NCBI RefSeq assembly: GCF_000142905.1
Contig: NW_013657678.1
Coordinates: 83,877 to 147,876, forward strand
DNA length: 64,000 bases
Origin: Thecamonas trahens ATCC 50062
Taxonomy: Eukaryota > Apusozoa > Apusomonadida > Apusomonadidae
Direction of reading: 5' to 3'
Positions within the stretch are counted from its first letter, which is position 1, and every line of letters starts with the position of its first letter. This document shows positions 1 through 9,798 of the stretch, in pieces. The position numbers and the translations under genes are program-made. A model generated the notes under the pieces. The model had not been told where the DNA came from and did not search any database. It was given only the letters and a program-made list of their open reading frames with translations.

Positions 1-319
1 CAGGTGAGGGTAACCAGAGGCTACGGACCATGTTACGACTGCCAAACACCATCAGATGGCAGACAATGTGCAGATTACACAGACATTCAAGACCTTGTTC
101 CGGATCATACCATCGTACCATATGCCCAGCAGCTCAGCTCATCGCATCCCTTCCTCCCCCTCCCCCCCCCCCCTCTCCTCTCCTGAGCTGGGAACACACC
201 CATGTCACACACACACACACGCACCAGCCACCAGCACCCGCCCGCCCCACACACACGCACACACGCCCCCACACCTGTCGCCACTCACTCACCCACCACA
301 TTTGGTGCTTGGGGGGACC
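1..319. other. 5' flanking sequence of the first gene, low complexity
   Basis: No gene is seen here. The last 150 bases are a pyrimidine-rich stretch with a C homopolymer near 167-178, followed by CA-rich and CCCA-rich sequence that leads up to the start codon at 320. The reading frame of the downstream gene stays open through this stretch, but the translation is low-complexity Ser/Pro/His/Thr and does not look coding. Confidence 0.5.
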
Positions 320-1846
320 ATGCCGTCTGCTACGGCACTCACCTCGGGGATGGCCCTCGTCCTTGCCGTCGTCCTTTGCCTGGCTGGCTGGTGCGCTGGC
401 AACCAGAGCGAGTTCGTCCTCTCGGTTGGCATGGAAGTGGAGCACTCTATCTCGCCACAGAGTCCTCGACGGTTTCGGCTGAGCTATACTGCGGCTCACA
501 CTTGGTTTTGCGTCTCGGCTATGGTTGATCTCTCTCCTCATCATGCCCACATGGCTTTGTACTGGTCGCCCAACTCGCTTCCTGAGGATGGCTATGCCGC
601 TGCTGCGGCTGGATCGGGTTCCGGCACGGCTGCTGTCGTGTGCGGGGATACGGTCGCAGGCGCTCCATCGCCACCTACTGCGTATTTAGTGCTGGAGACA
701 AGAGTGGTTGACGGCTCGCAGCCTGATGCTGATGTCAAGGTCGCCCTACTGGCGGTGTCTGGCGTGGGTCCGCGCCCGGGCCTAGGCCGTAGCCTCGATC
801 TTGCGCTTGCTGACGGAGTGGCCGACTCGGGCGCGGCGTTTGGTACTGAGCTTGCTGCCTCGCTCCGGTTTGCGCCATCGCCCAACGAGGCCGCGGTTGC
901 CGAGTACTGGGTCTTCTACGGCCCACTCTATGCCACTCATCTGATAACCGGCGGCCCGCTGACGCTCGCGCAAGCTGCGGCGCGCGGAACTCCTGGCGGC
1001 GACATGCTCGCGCTGTGGCGGGCGGCAAACACAGGTAGTGAGCTCGCAGATGTTGCCGGCAACTTTACTCGGGTCGTGGTGAGCCCGGCGTGCGCCTCAC
1101 GGCCAGTGTCGTGCCAATACTCGGTCCCGGTGACGCTCGCGGCCGGCACTGCCAATCTGGCCGCGGTAGTGGTGGTGCCCGGACCGAGCGCCGCTGCCGG
1201 CTCCGACTACGTGGCGGCGGCCGCATATGTGACTGCGGCGTGCACCTCGCGGTCTGCGGTCGCCTCGTATGGAGGGTGCCGGCCTGAGGAGCTGGCGTCG
1301 TCGCCGCGGTCGAGCCCGTCAGCCAACGCCGCCGCCGCTGCGTGGATCTGGTTCCTCATTGTCGTAGCGTTGGTTTTTGTGGGCGTAATGGCCTTTGTTA
1401 TGGGCCGGACGACATACATTCGCTGGCGCCGCCGCCGCCGGATGCAGGCCCGCGCCCGCGCCCGCGCCCGCGGCGAGCACGAGGCTGGGCCCGGAAGCGA
1501 CGGCCTGCTCGGCAAGTCTGGCCGCAAGCAAGTCCACGCCGATTTTGACAACACGCCCGAGTGGATGTGGCAGAAGACCGAGTACGACAAGAACATGTAC
1601 GCCATCGGCCACGATCCGGCCGCCGAAGGCGTTCCGCGCCTCCGGGTCGTCGACTACGAGGCCGCCGACGGCAAAAAGGCGCGCGACCGCTCCAAACGAG
1701 ATTCCAGAGCTGTAACGCCGCAGGCACTCGCCTCTGCGCCCGAGCTCTCGACCTCGTCGACCTCACACTCGTCGCGCTCGTCGCGCTCGTCGTCGTACTC
1801 GGACTACGGTGGCGAGTACTCGTACTCTTCGACGTCGAGCTCGTGA
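320..1846 (+). CDS. putative type I single-pass membrane protein
   Basis: This encodes 508 aa. The ATG at 320 was chosen because it follows a C/CA-rich leader and begins a clear signal peptide (hydrophobic core about residues 11-27, ending WCAG). The next 310 residues form an Ala/Val-rich extracellular or lumenal region with several Cys residues and an N-x-[ST] site (GNFTRV). One transmembrane helix lies at about 340-362, followed at once by a basic stop-transfer stretch rich in Arg and an Arg/Ala repeat. The cytosolic tail carries a short charged segment (EWMWQKTEYDKNMY) and ends in a Ser/Tyr-rich region of about 55 residues that could be phosphorylated. I recognise no family. It ends 6 bp from the convergent RWDD4-like gene. 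Membrane topology is well supported; function is unknown. Confidence 0.85.
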   Translation: MPSATALTSGMALVLAVVLCLAGWCAGNQSEFVLSVGMEVEHSISPQSPRRFRLSYTAAHTWFCVSAMVDLSPHHAHMALYWSPNSLPEDGYAAAAAGSGSGTAAVVCGDTVAGAPSPPTAYLVLETRVVDGSQPDADVKVALLAVSGVGPRPGLGRSLDLALADGVADSGAAFGTELAASLRFAPSPNEAAVAEYWVFYGPLYATHLITGGPLTLAQAAARGTPGGDMLALWRAANTGSELADVAGNFTRVVVSPACASRPVSCQYSVPVTLAAGTANLAAVVVVPGPSAAAGSDYVAAAAYVTAACTSRSAVASYGGCRPEELASSPRSSPSANAAAAAWIWFLIVVALVFVGVMAFVMGRTTYIRWRRRRRMQARARARARGEHEAGPGSDGLLGKSGRKQVHADFDNTPEWMWQKTEYDKNMYAIGHDPAAEGVPRLRVVDYEAADGKKARDRSKRDSRAVTPQALASAPELSTSSTSHSSRSSRSSSYSDYGGEYSYSSTSSS

Positions 1847-1852
1847 ACGCTG

Positions 1853-2512
1853 TCAGGTCCGCGCCAGATGGCTAATAATGTCAACCCAGTCGTGGCCGCG
1901 CGGACGCTCGCCGGCAATAAAGTCCATGCCCTTGAGCGCTCGCTTCTTCTCCTTCTTGGTCATCTTGGCGGTCTTGTTCGAGCCGCGCTTGCAAGCGCTC
2001 GCGCCGTCGTCGCCGCCATCAGGCTCACCGTCGGATCCGCCGCCGGTGTCACGGCCAACACTGGGGTCAACTGGCGGAATGAGGTCACGAAAGGCCTCGC
2101 GCACAGCCTCGACAACATCGTACACCGCCGCGGCGCCGTCAGCCTCGGCCGCCGTTGCCTCCATCAGCTCGCCGAGCGCCTCCCGCGCCTCGTCCGACAG
2201 AATGCCTTCGTTGGCAAAGACGTCGACCGAGGCTACAACCCCAGCCTCGAGCGGGTACTCTGGCACAAAGGTAAACTCGAGAACAATCGGCCGGTAGCCA
2301 GCCTTGCCATCGTCGTCGGCTTCATCCTGCCCGTCCCCGCTTCCCTCGTTGTCGCCGTCGTCATCGTCCGACAAACGAGGCGGCTGGACCGTGACCTGGA
2401 CCACATACGGCTCAGTGGAGATGCAGGCAAAGGCCTCGCTGTAAATAGCCTCCAGAGCCTCCACCTCGTCCTGCTGCATCTCCAAGCACTCTTCCAGTAG
2501 GTCCGCCGCCAT
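1853..2512 (-). CDS. RWD-domain protein, RWDD4-like
   Basis: This encodes 219 aa. The start at 2512 gives MAADLLEECLEMQQDE; the open frame extends further upstream but only through a repetitive Trp/Leu-rich stretch. An RWD domain occupies about residues 8-145, opening with the typical DEVEALEAIYSE motif and interrupted by an acidic Asp/Gly loop (about 48-70). A lysine-rich linker (KMTKKEKKRALKG) leads to the C-terminal block GERPRGHDWVDIISHLART. That block, placed after an RWD domain and a basic linker, closely resembles the C-terminus I know from animal RWDD4 (ELPRGWNWVDVVKHLSKT). RWD domains mediate protein-protein contacts; the precise role of RWDD4 is not well established. It is convergent with the upstream membrane-protein gene. 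Confidence 0.85.
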   Translation of the reverse strand: MAADLLEECLEMQQDEVEALEAIYSEAFACISTEPYVVQVTVQPPRLSDDDDGDNEGSGDGQDEADDDGKAGYRPIVLEFTFVPEYPLEAGVVASVDVFANEGILSDEAREALGELMEATAAEADGAAAVYDVVEAVREAFRDLIPPVDPSVGRDTGGGSDGEPDGGDDGASACKRGSNKTAKMTKKEKKRALKGMDFIAGERPRGHDWVDIISHLART

Positions 2513-3131
2513 GCTTGAGAGTCGTCGAGTCGGGTGTCGCCAGGAGGGGGGGGGGGGGGGGGATGAGGTCGCCAACAGCCGTACCCACAGCTGCGCCCAC
2601 AGCCGTACCCACAGCTGCGGCCACAGCCGTACCCGCAACGGCGCTGGCCACGGGCTCGGTCAGCCACACGCCATTCACCGTCAGATGGTCTACACGGACA
2701 GATTGGGGCTAGTCTTGCTGATCAGGCAGATCAAGGCATCATGGCGGGTTATGTATAACATCATGTCGTCCTCCCAAAGCACGCCATCCCGTCCACCTAC
2801 CTACCCATGCCCTTAGTCCACAAAGAGAGCACTACGTATGGCCGCTGGCTGCGACGGCTTGGCATCCGATCCACCTGCACCGATGCCACACACACACACA
2901 CACACACACACACATGCATGCATGCATACATACATACATACATACATACATACATACATACATACATACACTGTACTTCCGCGCACAACATACCACGCCC
3001 ATGCCCATACTCATCCCCGCATGATAGATCGCCCCCTCTCATCGCCGCCCAATCGCACATGCTCCCCCAGCCCCCCACCCCCCTCCTCCCCCCCACACAC
3101 ACACCGGTACTGCACTCGCTCAACCTTCCAC
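2513..3131. repeat. intergenic repeats: G tract, CA/CATG/CATA microsatellites
   Basis: This divergent intergenic stretch contains a 14-base G run at about 2547-2561 (a C run on the coding strand of the RWDD4-like gene). It then has an imperfect repeat of a CCGTACCCACAGCTGCG-type unit at 2578-2637, a compound microsatellite at 2886-2970 (CA, then CATG, then CATA units), and C-rich sequence at 3065-3105. I see no gene; long open frames here are products of the repeats. Confidence 0.8.
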
Positions 3132-3704
3132 ATGACAAACTCTCTCTTTCGACTTGTGCTGGTGGCTGTGCTCGTGGCATGTGCCGTTACAGCGCGTGGT
3201 GCGCGTGGTGCGCAGCCGCATCGGTTCCCCGGTATCATGCTCTGCGGACCGCGGGTCGACGCCAAGACGGCGACCATGACGTTTCGGGCGAGTCGGACAG
3301 GCGCGTTTGTGGAGATGGCTGCCGATGGGCTTACGGTGGTTCAAGTCGGTGATGCTGGGCAGCCGCATGCTGCGAGCTCGATCCCGTGCCTGGTCTTCAA
3401 CGGCAACGGCGGCAAGTCGAGCATGATCGGTATGCCTGGTGAGTCGGTCGGCGTCGTCAACGCCTCATCCATTGCCATCGAATACATTTCTCTCTTTGAT
3501 CCGCTCCTTCCCGTCCCGACCTTCCTCGACGAGTACACCGATCTCATCTGGGCCTACTACGACCATGCGCTCGTCAACGTCTTTGGCCGCGTCGGCAGCC
3601 AGTTCTCAGCCATCCTCCACACCCATCCCTACCCAGACCCGCCGCAGATCATCTGGATTGAGCTCGACGCCCTCTACACCTACAACGTCCACGACGTCGA
3701 GTAG
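3132..3704 (+). CDS. small secreted protein, hypothetical
   Basis: This encodes 190 aa. It begins with a clear signal peptide (MTNSLFRLVLVAVLVACAVTA, residues 1-21, then RGARGA), so the product is probably secreted or enters the endomembrane system. The mature part has two Cys (IMLCGPRV and IPCLVFNG), one N-x-S site (VVNASS), and an aromatic, acidic C-terminal half ending in YTYNVHDVE. I recognise no domain. The start follows C-rich leader sequence, as in neighbouring genes. It converges on the MLF-like gene with 60 bp between stop codons. Confidence 0.8.
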   Translation: MTNSLFRLVLVAVLVACAVTARGARGAQPHRFPGIMLCGPRVDAKTATMTFRASRTGAFVEMAADGLTVVQVGDAGQPHAASSIPCLVFNGNGGKSSMIGMPGESVGVVNASSIAIEYISLFDPLLPVPTFLDEYTDLIWAYYDHALVNVFGRVGSQFSAILHTHPYPDPPQIIWIELDALYTYNVHDVE

Positions 3705-3764
3705 CCAAAATCGTGTTTACCGCCCGAGAAGTTGGAGTAAAGCTCTGTGGCGCGCGCAGCGCAT

Positions 3765-4838
3765 CTACGCCCGCTGCGAGCCGCTGGCGCTCGACGGGAG
3801 CATGTAGCGCGACGCGTGGGCATGCGCACTCGCCGCCCACCGCGACTCGAACGCATCCAGTTCGTCGGCCGTCATGTTGACGTAGTTTTGCTGCGTCTCG
3901 ACGTTGCCGGCAAGATCGGCCGACCGGATGACCTCGTATCCAGTTTCGCCCATCCGTCGCCGCACGCCCTGCGCCGTCCCGGTCTGCGGATCGTGAACCG
4001 CGCGCGCGCTCTGCTCGTACCCGGGCCCGCGTGCCACGCTCCGCGTCTCGTAGTACGCCTTGCTCGGATCGCTGCCGCCCGACACGTACACCGACGACGA
4101 GCAATACGAGAAGCCGCCGCCGCCGCCGCCGAGCGCCGGTGCCAGCTCCTCGCCCACACCCATAGACCCGAACGCCCGCATCATGTTGCTCATCATCACC
4201 TCCATCGCCGCAAACGGCGAGCTTCCCCCGGACCACGGCACCAGTGAGCTCGACGGCATCTCCCACGGGTCCGCCGCCCGCCGCCCCTGCCGACTGCGTC
4301 CGCGCGTAACGTCCACGCCGACATCTGGCCGCTGCACCGCCGGCGCCCGCGACGCCTCCACAACGTCTCCAAACTGCGCCTGCTCGCCAGCAGGTGCGCG
4401 CACAATCGCCGCCGCCGTCGGCCGGTGGTCATCGGCTTCGCCCGAATCTTCGTGAACATTCCGCCGCCCGGCCCGCTGGCCAAGAACCGCTAGCCCGGCG
4501 CTGTCGCCTCCGCCCAAGTCATACGACGGCACCCGCAGGTGGTGCAAAGGCTGCCGCGCAGACCGCGCAGGCCGTGCAGACCGCACTGTCCGCCGCTGCC
4601 GCACAGACGGCGTGCACAAGCCTCCCGTGGCTGCTGGCAGGCTCGCCGTCGCTGCGTGGAACGACCCGGCCGACGACAGGCGACTCGGCGTGCGATAGCT
4701 GTTGCCGAGCCGACCGCTGCTCGACCCTGACGTGGGGTGCCGGCGGTACCGGTTGCCGCTCGTTCGTGGAGTGTATCCGCTCGTTTGTGGCGTGTAGCGC
4801 GTACGCTGTGGCGTGGTGCTTGTGTATGACATCGACAT
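3765..4838 (-). CDS. myeloid leukemia factor (MLF) family protein
   Basis: This encodes 357 aa. The C-terminal third carries the MLF signature: a Met-rich MEVMMSNMMRAF segment, a Gly stretch, FSYCSSSVYVS, then TRSVARGPGYEQSARAVHDPQTG, GYEVIRS, and an ENxE-like VETQQNYVNMT block followed by DELDAFESRW. These correspond to the animal MLF pattern CSSSVMTYS, RRAPGG, RDSDSG, NQEFINM and FDEEW. MLF proteins act in transcription and proteostasis pathways, moving between nucleus and cytoplasm. Residues 1-200 are a Thr/Ser/Arg-rich, low-complexity extension with YTPxTSG repeats. I could not match that extension to the family, so part of it may be wrongly framed or may hide an intron; the C-terminal identification is much firmer than the start. 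Confidence 0.75.
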   Translation of the reverse strand: MSMSYTSTTPQRTRYTPQTSGYTPRTSGNRYRRHPTSGSSSGRLGNSYRTPSRLSSAGSFHAATASLPAATGGLCTPSVRQRRTVRSARPARSARQPLHHLRVPSYDLGGGDSAGLAVLGQRAGRRNVHEDSGEADDHRPTAAAIVRAPAGEQAQFGDVVEASRAPAVQRPDVGVDVTRGRSRQGRRAADPWEMPSSSLVPWSGGSSPFAAMEVMMSNMMRAFGSMGVGEELAPALGGGGGGFSYCSSSVYVSGGSDPSKAYYETRSVARGPGYEQSARAVHDPQTGTAQGVRRRMGETGYEVIRSADLAGNVETQQNYVNMTADELDAFESRWAASAHAHASRYMLPSSASGSQRA

Positions 4839-5569
<731 letters not shown>

Positions 5570-8299
5570 ATGGGTTGTGGCTCGTCAAAGTCGACACGGG
5601 TGGCTCCGGCGGCAGAGCCTCCGGTCAGGCCACACAGCCAGGGAGACCGCACACAACCTGGCGCAGAGCATGGAGAGCAAGCCCGTAATCATGTCTCGCC
5701 AGCAAGGAATGACCCTGTTCAACCCCGTTCGCAACAGCCGTCACAACAGCCCCCGGCCGCCACGCCCGCCCGTGAGAACAACAACGACATCAGCCAAACA
5801 GCGAGACCGACCAAGGATCCGGCCGACGCCACACGCGCTACTTCGTCGGCGGCTCGTTCGCGAGAGCAAGGGATCGACGTTGATGATGCCGGTGGTAAGA
5901 CGAGCGGGCTGGCGCAGACGAGCGAGCTGGCGCAGGCGCAGGCGCAGTCGCAGGCTGCGTCGCAAGCGCAGGCTCCAGCGGGTCGAGAGGACTCGCCAGC
6001 CGGAGGGCGAAAGATGCCAAGCAGCGCAAGCTCGGGACGCCCGCGGACAGCGTCAGGCGCAGACGCTGATGGCGGAGCCAAGGCTGCAGACGGTCTGGCG
6101 TCGGCGGCGTCGCGGACAGAGGCCAAGCCGGGCGCGGTGGCCGAGGAGCAGGGCCCTGGCAGGTTGCTGGCGCAGAAGCGGCTGTCACAGGGCTCAGAGA
6201 CCAAGCTCCAAGCCACAGGTTCGAGCGAGATGACTCTTTCGCCACGCAAGACTGGCAACATATACGAGTCAAACGCCTCGGTCCGCTCGCCGGTCTCGTC
6301 GACGTCGGACGTAATGCTCTCGGGCTCGGTCCGCATCATGACGGCCAAGGTGACAAGCAAGTCGCCGAGCGGCATCACCCGCGGCTCGCAAAGCCAGTTT
6401 GTTCGCAAGAACTCGGGTCCGATTCTGCGCAACGGCGACAGCTTGGCGCCGACCAAACCAGGTGGGCGGCGGTCGTCGGTCGAGCTGCGCAACTCGCTCT
6501 CGGCGTCGATTTCACTCCTCGAGTCACTGCCTGAAGTCAACGAGCAGGTCATGGTCAGGCCGAGCTCGCGGCAGACGCTCGGCGTCGAAAACTCAACCGG
6601 CTCGGCGGCGTCGCTGTCGGCATCGGTCATGGGCTCGCTTCTCGACGAGGAGGCCGACGTCGAGCCGACGCTTGTTGGTCTCACCTACTCGCTCTTCCTC
6701 GACATCCAGCGGCTGCGGCCGGCCGACTCGCCGTTGAGTAAGACCGAGTTCCTCCTCCGGGTCATCAAGCGAATTATGATCATCCGTCGGACGATCAAGG
6801 CTGGTGACGGTGGGCGTGATAGTATCAGTCTCGCCGACTACCTCGCGCCGCAGAACCGGCGCATGTCGACCACGCTCACACTGCCGTCGCGGAAGCAACT
6901 GTCCGGCGGCTCTGGTAGTCTCTCGCGGTCTCCGTCGCCACGCCTGGTGGTGGTGAAGCCGGACAATGGCAGGGAGAAGGAGAAGAGCAAGGGCAAGGAG
7001 AAGGAGCGCGACGGCGACGGCGAGTCGGATGACGACTCGGACGATGACTCAGACTCAGACTCGTCTTCGGGCTCGAGTGACGACTCGGAAGACGGCAGCG
7101 CCGTCCCGCGCGGCGGGTTTGCGTCACTGGAGGCGACGCTCGCTGCGGTGCAGGCTGCGGTGGCAGCCAAGGACGGTGGACGGTCCGACTCGCTGGCAGC
7201 ATTCCAGGCCGAGGCTGAGGCCATCCGGGCAAGGAACAGTGCTGATGTTGACGCCAAAACCAGCGAAGTGCCGGTGACGCAGATGTCTGGAACGCGGACC
7301 TCGATCTCAGGCTCGGCGCTCGACAAGGACTCGGACTCGGACCTTGAGCTTGACGGCGTGCTGGATGACTCGGAGCTGGAGGACATTGTCGAGTCGGTGG
7401 CAGTCATTGTTCGCCTGGCCAAGGCCCGCATCGAGCAAGCATCCAACATCTCGAAGCGGTATCAGCGGAAGCGTGGCGAGCCGCGGCTCTCGGCCGTCCT
7501 CGGCTACCCAGACTCACTCTCCGACTACAAGTTCCCCGAGGTGGCCCAGACCATGATGCAAACATACCACGCGCCTGGCAAAGCGCAACTTGCGCCGTCG
7601 GGCCGCGCCCTCTCGCGGACAAGGTCGGCCAGCAGGCTCGATGTCGACGCGGCGACCGACACCCAGATCTTCTCGACCGTCCAAAAATGGAAGCGCAAGA
7701 TGCAATCGGTCTCGGTTGAAGCCATGGCGGCGAACGGGCGCGGCGGAACCATGGTCGACGCGTCGATGAATGACATGCGTCGGGCGTCCAAGCTCGTGGC
7801 CACGCTCCTCTCGCACGCGCGGGCCAAGCTCGTGAGCGGCAAGAAAATCGCCGTCTCGCGGATCATCGACCCCGAACTGGCGTCATCGATGACGCGCACC
7901 TTTCACGGCAAGATCGAGGACGGCACGCTTGTGGAGGACGTCGAGCTTGACGAGTTCTTCTCGCTCCTGCAGAAAGGTATCCGCGGTGAGATCTGGCTCA
8001 ACCGTAAGCTCCCGTCCAACGTCTTCCGCAAGGAGCTCCGCTCGTCGCGGGCGCTCGTCCGCGAGAAGTCGCGTGGCTCGCCCTCGTTTCAGCGCGCACT
8101 CTCGCGCTCGTGTCGTTCCTCAGCCGTCGGCCTCGACGGCGCCCCCATCCCAGGCCTGCCCCAGCCCCAAGGTCCCGGCTCTGGCACACCCCCGCGCCGC
8201 ACCTCGGGTCCGCGCCTCATCCCAGCTTCGGCAGCCAAGCCACGCAACTCAATCGTCACCTCGCTCGTCCGCAACTCGGAGATGTTTGACACTATCTAA
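5570..8299 (+). CDS. large low-complexity protein with N-terminal acylation motif
   Basis: This encodes 909 aa. The ATG at 5570 is preferred because it yields MGCGSSKST, a textbook N-myristoylation (Gly2) plus palmitoylation (Cys3) signal that would tether the protein to membranes. Residues 10-360 are disordered (Gln/Ala/Ser/Gly-rich). A first ordered block at about 363-430 contains GLTYSLFLDIQRL and FLLRVIKRIMIIRRTI. A Lys/Glu then Asp/Ser acidic region follows at about 466-508. A second ordered block (about 600-850) contains LEDIVESVAVIVRLAK, a KFPEVAQTMMQTYHAPGK segment, FSTVQKWKRKMQ and VELDEFFSLLQKG. I know no named domain for either block. It is plausibly a membrane-anchored scaffold, but that is inference from the N-terminus only. 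Confidence 0.85.
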   Translation: MGCGSSKSTRVAPAAEPPVRPHSQGDRTQPGAEHGEQARNHVSPARNDPVQPRSQQPSQQPPAATPARENNNDISQTARPTKDPADATRATSSAARSREQGIDVDDAGGKTSGLAQTSELAQAQAQSQAASQAQAPAGREDSPAGGRKMPSSASSGRPRTASGADADGGAKAADGLASAASRTEAKPGAVAEEQGPGRLLAQKRLSQGSETKLQATGSSEMTLSPRKTGNIYESNASVRSPVSSTSDVMLSGSVRIMTAKVTSKSPSGITRGSQSQFVRKNSGPILRNGDSLAPTKPGGRRSSVELRNSLSASISLLESLPEVNEQVMVRPSSRQTLGVENSTGSAASLSASVMGSLLDEEADVEPTLVGLTYSLFLDIQRLRPADSPLSKTEFLLRVIKRIMIIRRTIKAGDGGRDSISLADYLAPQNRRMSTTLTLPSRKQLSGGSGSLSRSPSPRLVVVKPDNGREKEKSKGKEKERDGDGESDDDSDDDSDSDSSSGSSDDSEDGSAVPRGGFASLEATLAAVQAAVAAKDGGRSDSLAAFQAEAEAIRARNSADVDAKTSEVPVTQMSGTRTSISGSALDKDSDSDLELDGVLDDSELEDIVESVAVIVRLAKARIEQASNISKRYQRKRGEPRLSAVLGYPDSLSDYKFPEVAQTMMQTYHAPGKAQLAPSGRALSRTRSASRLDVDAATDTQIFSTVQKWKRKMQSVSVEAMAANGRGGTMVDASMNDMRRASKLVATLLSHARAKLVSGKKIAVSRIIDPELASSMTRTFHGKIEDGTLVEDVELDEFFSLLQKGIRGEIWLNRKLPSNVFRKELRSSRALVREKSRGSPSFQRALSRSCRSSAVGLDGAPIPGLPQPQGPGSGTPPRRTSGPRLIPASAAKPRNSIVTSLVRNSEMFDTI

Positions 8300-8407
8300 G
8301 CCAACTTGCTCTGCTGCGCGACTATGTCGGCTACGAACAGGCGCAAGGCATGTAAACAAGGCTATGTGTGGGTGGTGTGTGTTTGTGCTCAAACAAGGCG
8401 GCTGCAT

Positions 8408-8650
8408 CTACTCGTTCTCCGACTCCTTGATGAACGGAAGCTCATCAAAGGTGTGGAAGTTGGGCGGCGAGGGCACAACCCACTCGAGCGAGTCGTGGCA
8501 GTTGGCAATGTCGACCTTGACCACCGGCGCATCAGCCTTGGCCTGGCCAGCCTCGGCGGCGTAGCCGCGGACAGCGAGGGCAGCCACGCGGACCGCCGGG
8601 GCGGCAGCCCACATCGACGGAGCAACAGCCATGCGCATCAGAGAAGCCAT
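8408..8650 (-). CDS. nucleus-encoded C-terminal segment of cytochrome c oxidase subunit 1 (Cox1-c)
   Basis: This encodes 80 aa. Residues 1-30 are an Ala/Met/Arg-rich presequence with no acidic residues (MASLMRMAVAPSM...AVRGYA), typical of mitochondrial import, with a plausible cleavage near RGY/AAEA. The C-terminal block SLEWVVPSPPNFHTFDELPF matches the extreme C-terminus of mitochondrial Cox1, where animals have [NV]EWLxGCPPPYHTFEEP. Cox1 is normally encoded whole in mitochondrial DNA. A nucleus-encoded Cox1-c, paired with a truncated mitochondrial Cox1, was described in Acanthamoeba and found in several other eukaryotic groups. It should be imported and assemble with the mtDNA-encoded rest of Cox1 in complex IV. 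No transmembrane helix is seen. It converges with the acylated-protein gene, 108 bp apart. Confidence 0.85.
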   Translation of the reverse strand: MASLMRMAVAPSMWAAAPAVRVAALAVRGYAAEAGQAKADAPVVKVDIANCHDSLEWVVPSPPNFHTFDELPFIKESENE

Positions 8651-9798
8651 TATTGATCAGGTCTATCGCCCCCCTCCCGCCGTCCCATCATCCCATCGTC
8701 CCATCGTCCCATCGTCCCATCGTCCCCAATCACCCATGCCCGACCCGCACCGTCAGCCGTAAGTCCCATGCCGCGCCCATCCATGGCCACCGCTGCTGTT
8801 CTTCCTCCGCCTCCAACACCTCCCACAACCCCTTCCCTCCTCCACACACACGCACCACCCCTACACACACCATCACTCTACCCAAATACCTCCCCCCCCC
8901 CTCCTCCCTCCCCTCCCCTCTTCGTTCCACTCCCCCCCCCCCCCCCTTCCTGCCCCCCCCCCTGCGGTGCGACACAAAAATTGGGCGCAGACGGTCGCCC
9001 ACCACAGCCCTCCACCTCCCCACCCTCCCCACCCGCACCCGGCAGAGAAGGGCAACGGTGCAGCGAACGAGGAGTACGTGGTGGGAAGAGGAAATAAAGT
9101 AGTGGAGGACTGGATGTTGCTACGGGTGGTACATACATGAGTTGGGTGTGACCTTCTACTACACTTGGTGGCCCTGCTCTTCTTCCTGGCTGTCGTGGTT
9201 GGGAACAGCAGCCGCCCCGGGCTGACCCGACCGACACAACAAACCGACCGACGCAACAAACCGACCGACGCAACAAACCGACCGACCGACGCAACCGACT
9301 GACCGACGCAACCGCAAGGCGGGCGATAGTGGGTCAGTCTGTTGCTTGTAACTTGATCGATAACTCGGCGAGGTGTATTTCTGTTGGGATGTGCAGGAGG
9401 ATGAGGGGGCGAGGAAAGCTATTGGCCTGTGAGTAGCTAGCTAGATGATCTTCTGCATCTGCATCTGCATCTGCATCGTCGAACGCGTCTCCCTTGGCAA
9501 GCGCAAGCCCCTTCTACACACCCCCCTCCCTTGACATCATGTCACCATCGCCCACCCCCACACGCATGCCCACTCCCCCATACACAATTAGATCTATCAT
9601 GACAGTTGATCCCTCCGTAGCTATGTGTGTGTGTGCGCGCGCGAGTGTGTGTGTATTGGGCCGCCTAGGGCCTCCGTCGGAAACGGCTCATTGTTGAGAG
9701 GCGGCGGCGGGGGCACGACGAGGCAGCCAGCCTGGGGAGGGGGGGTGGAGCGGTGTCTGGCTCGGCCACGGACCTTAGGCTGGCACTTGACTGACGTA
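8651..9798. repeat. 1.1-kb intergenic region of simple repeats
   Basis: This is the divergent 5' region between Cox1-c and the next gene. It holds about five copies of CCCATCGT at 8684-8727, C tracts at about 8899-8961, a CCGACCGACGCAACAAA-type tandem repeat at 9231-9313, CATCTG repeats at about 9455-9477 and a short GT tract near 9624-9655. I see no coding potential or RNA gene; translations are repeats and Gly/Pro low-complexity sequence. Confidence 0.7.

Noticed and set aside
1398-1766. Arg-rich minus-strand frame opposite the first gene
   Set aside because: A mirror of GC-rich coding sequence; many such shadows exist opposite the real genes and show no family features.
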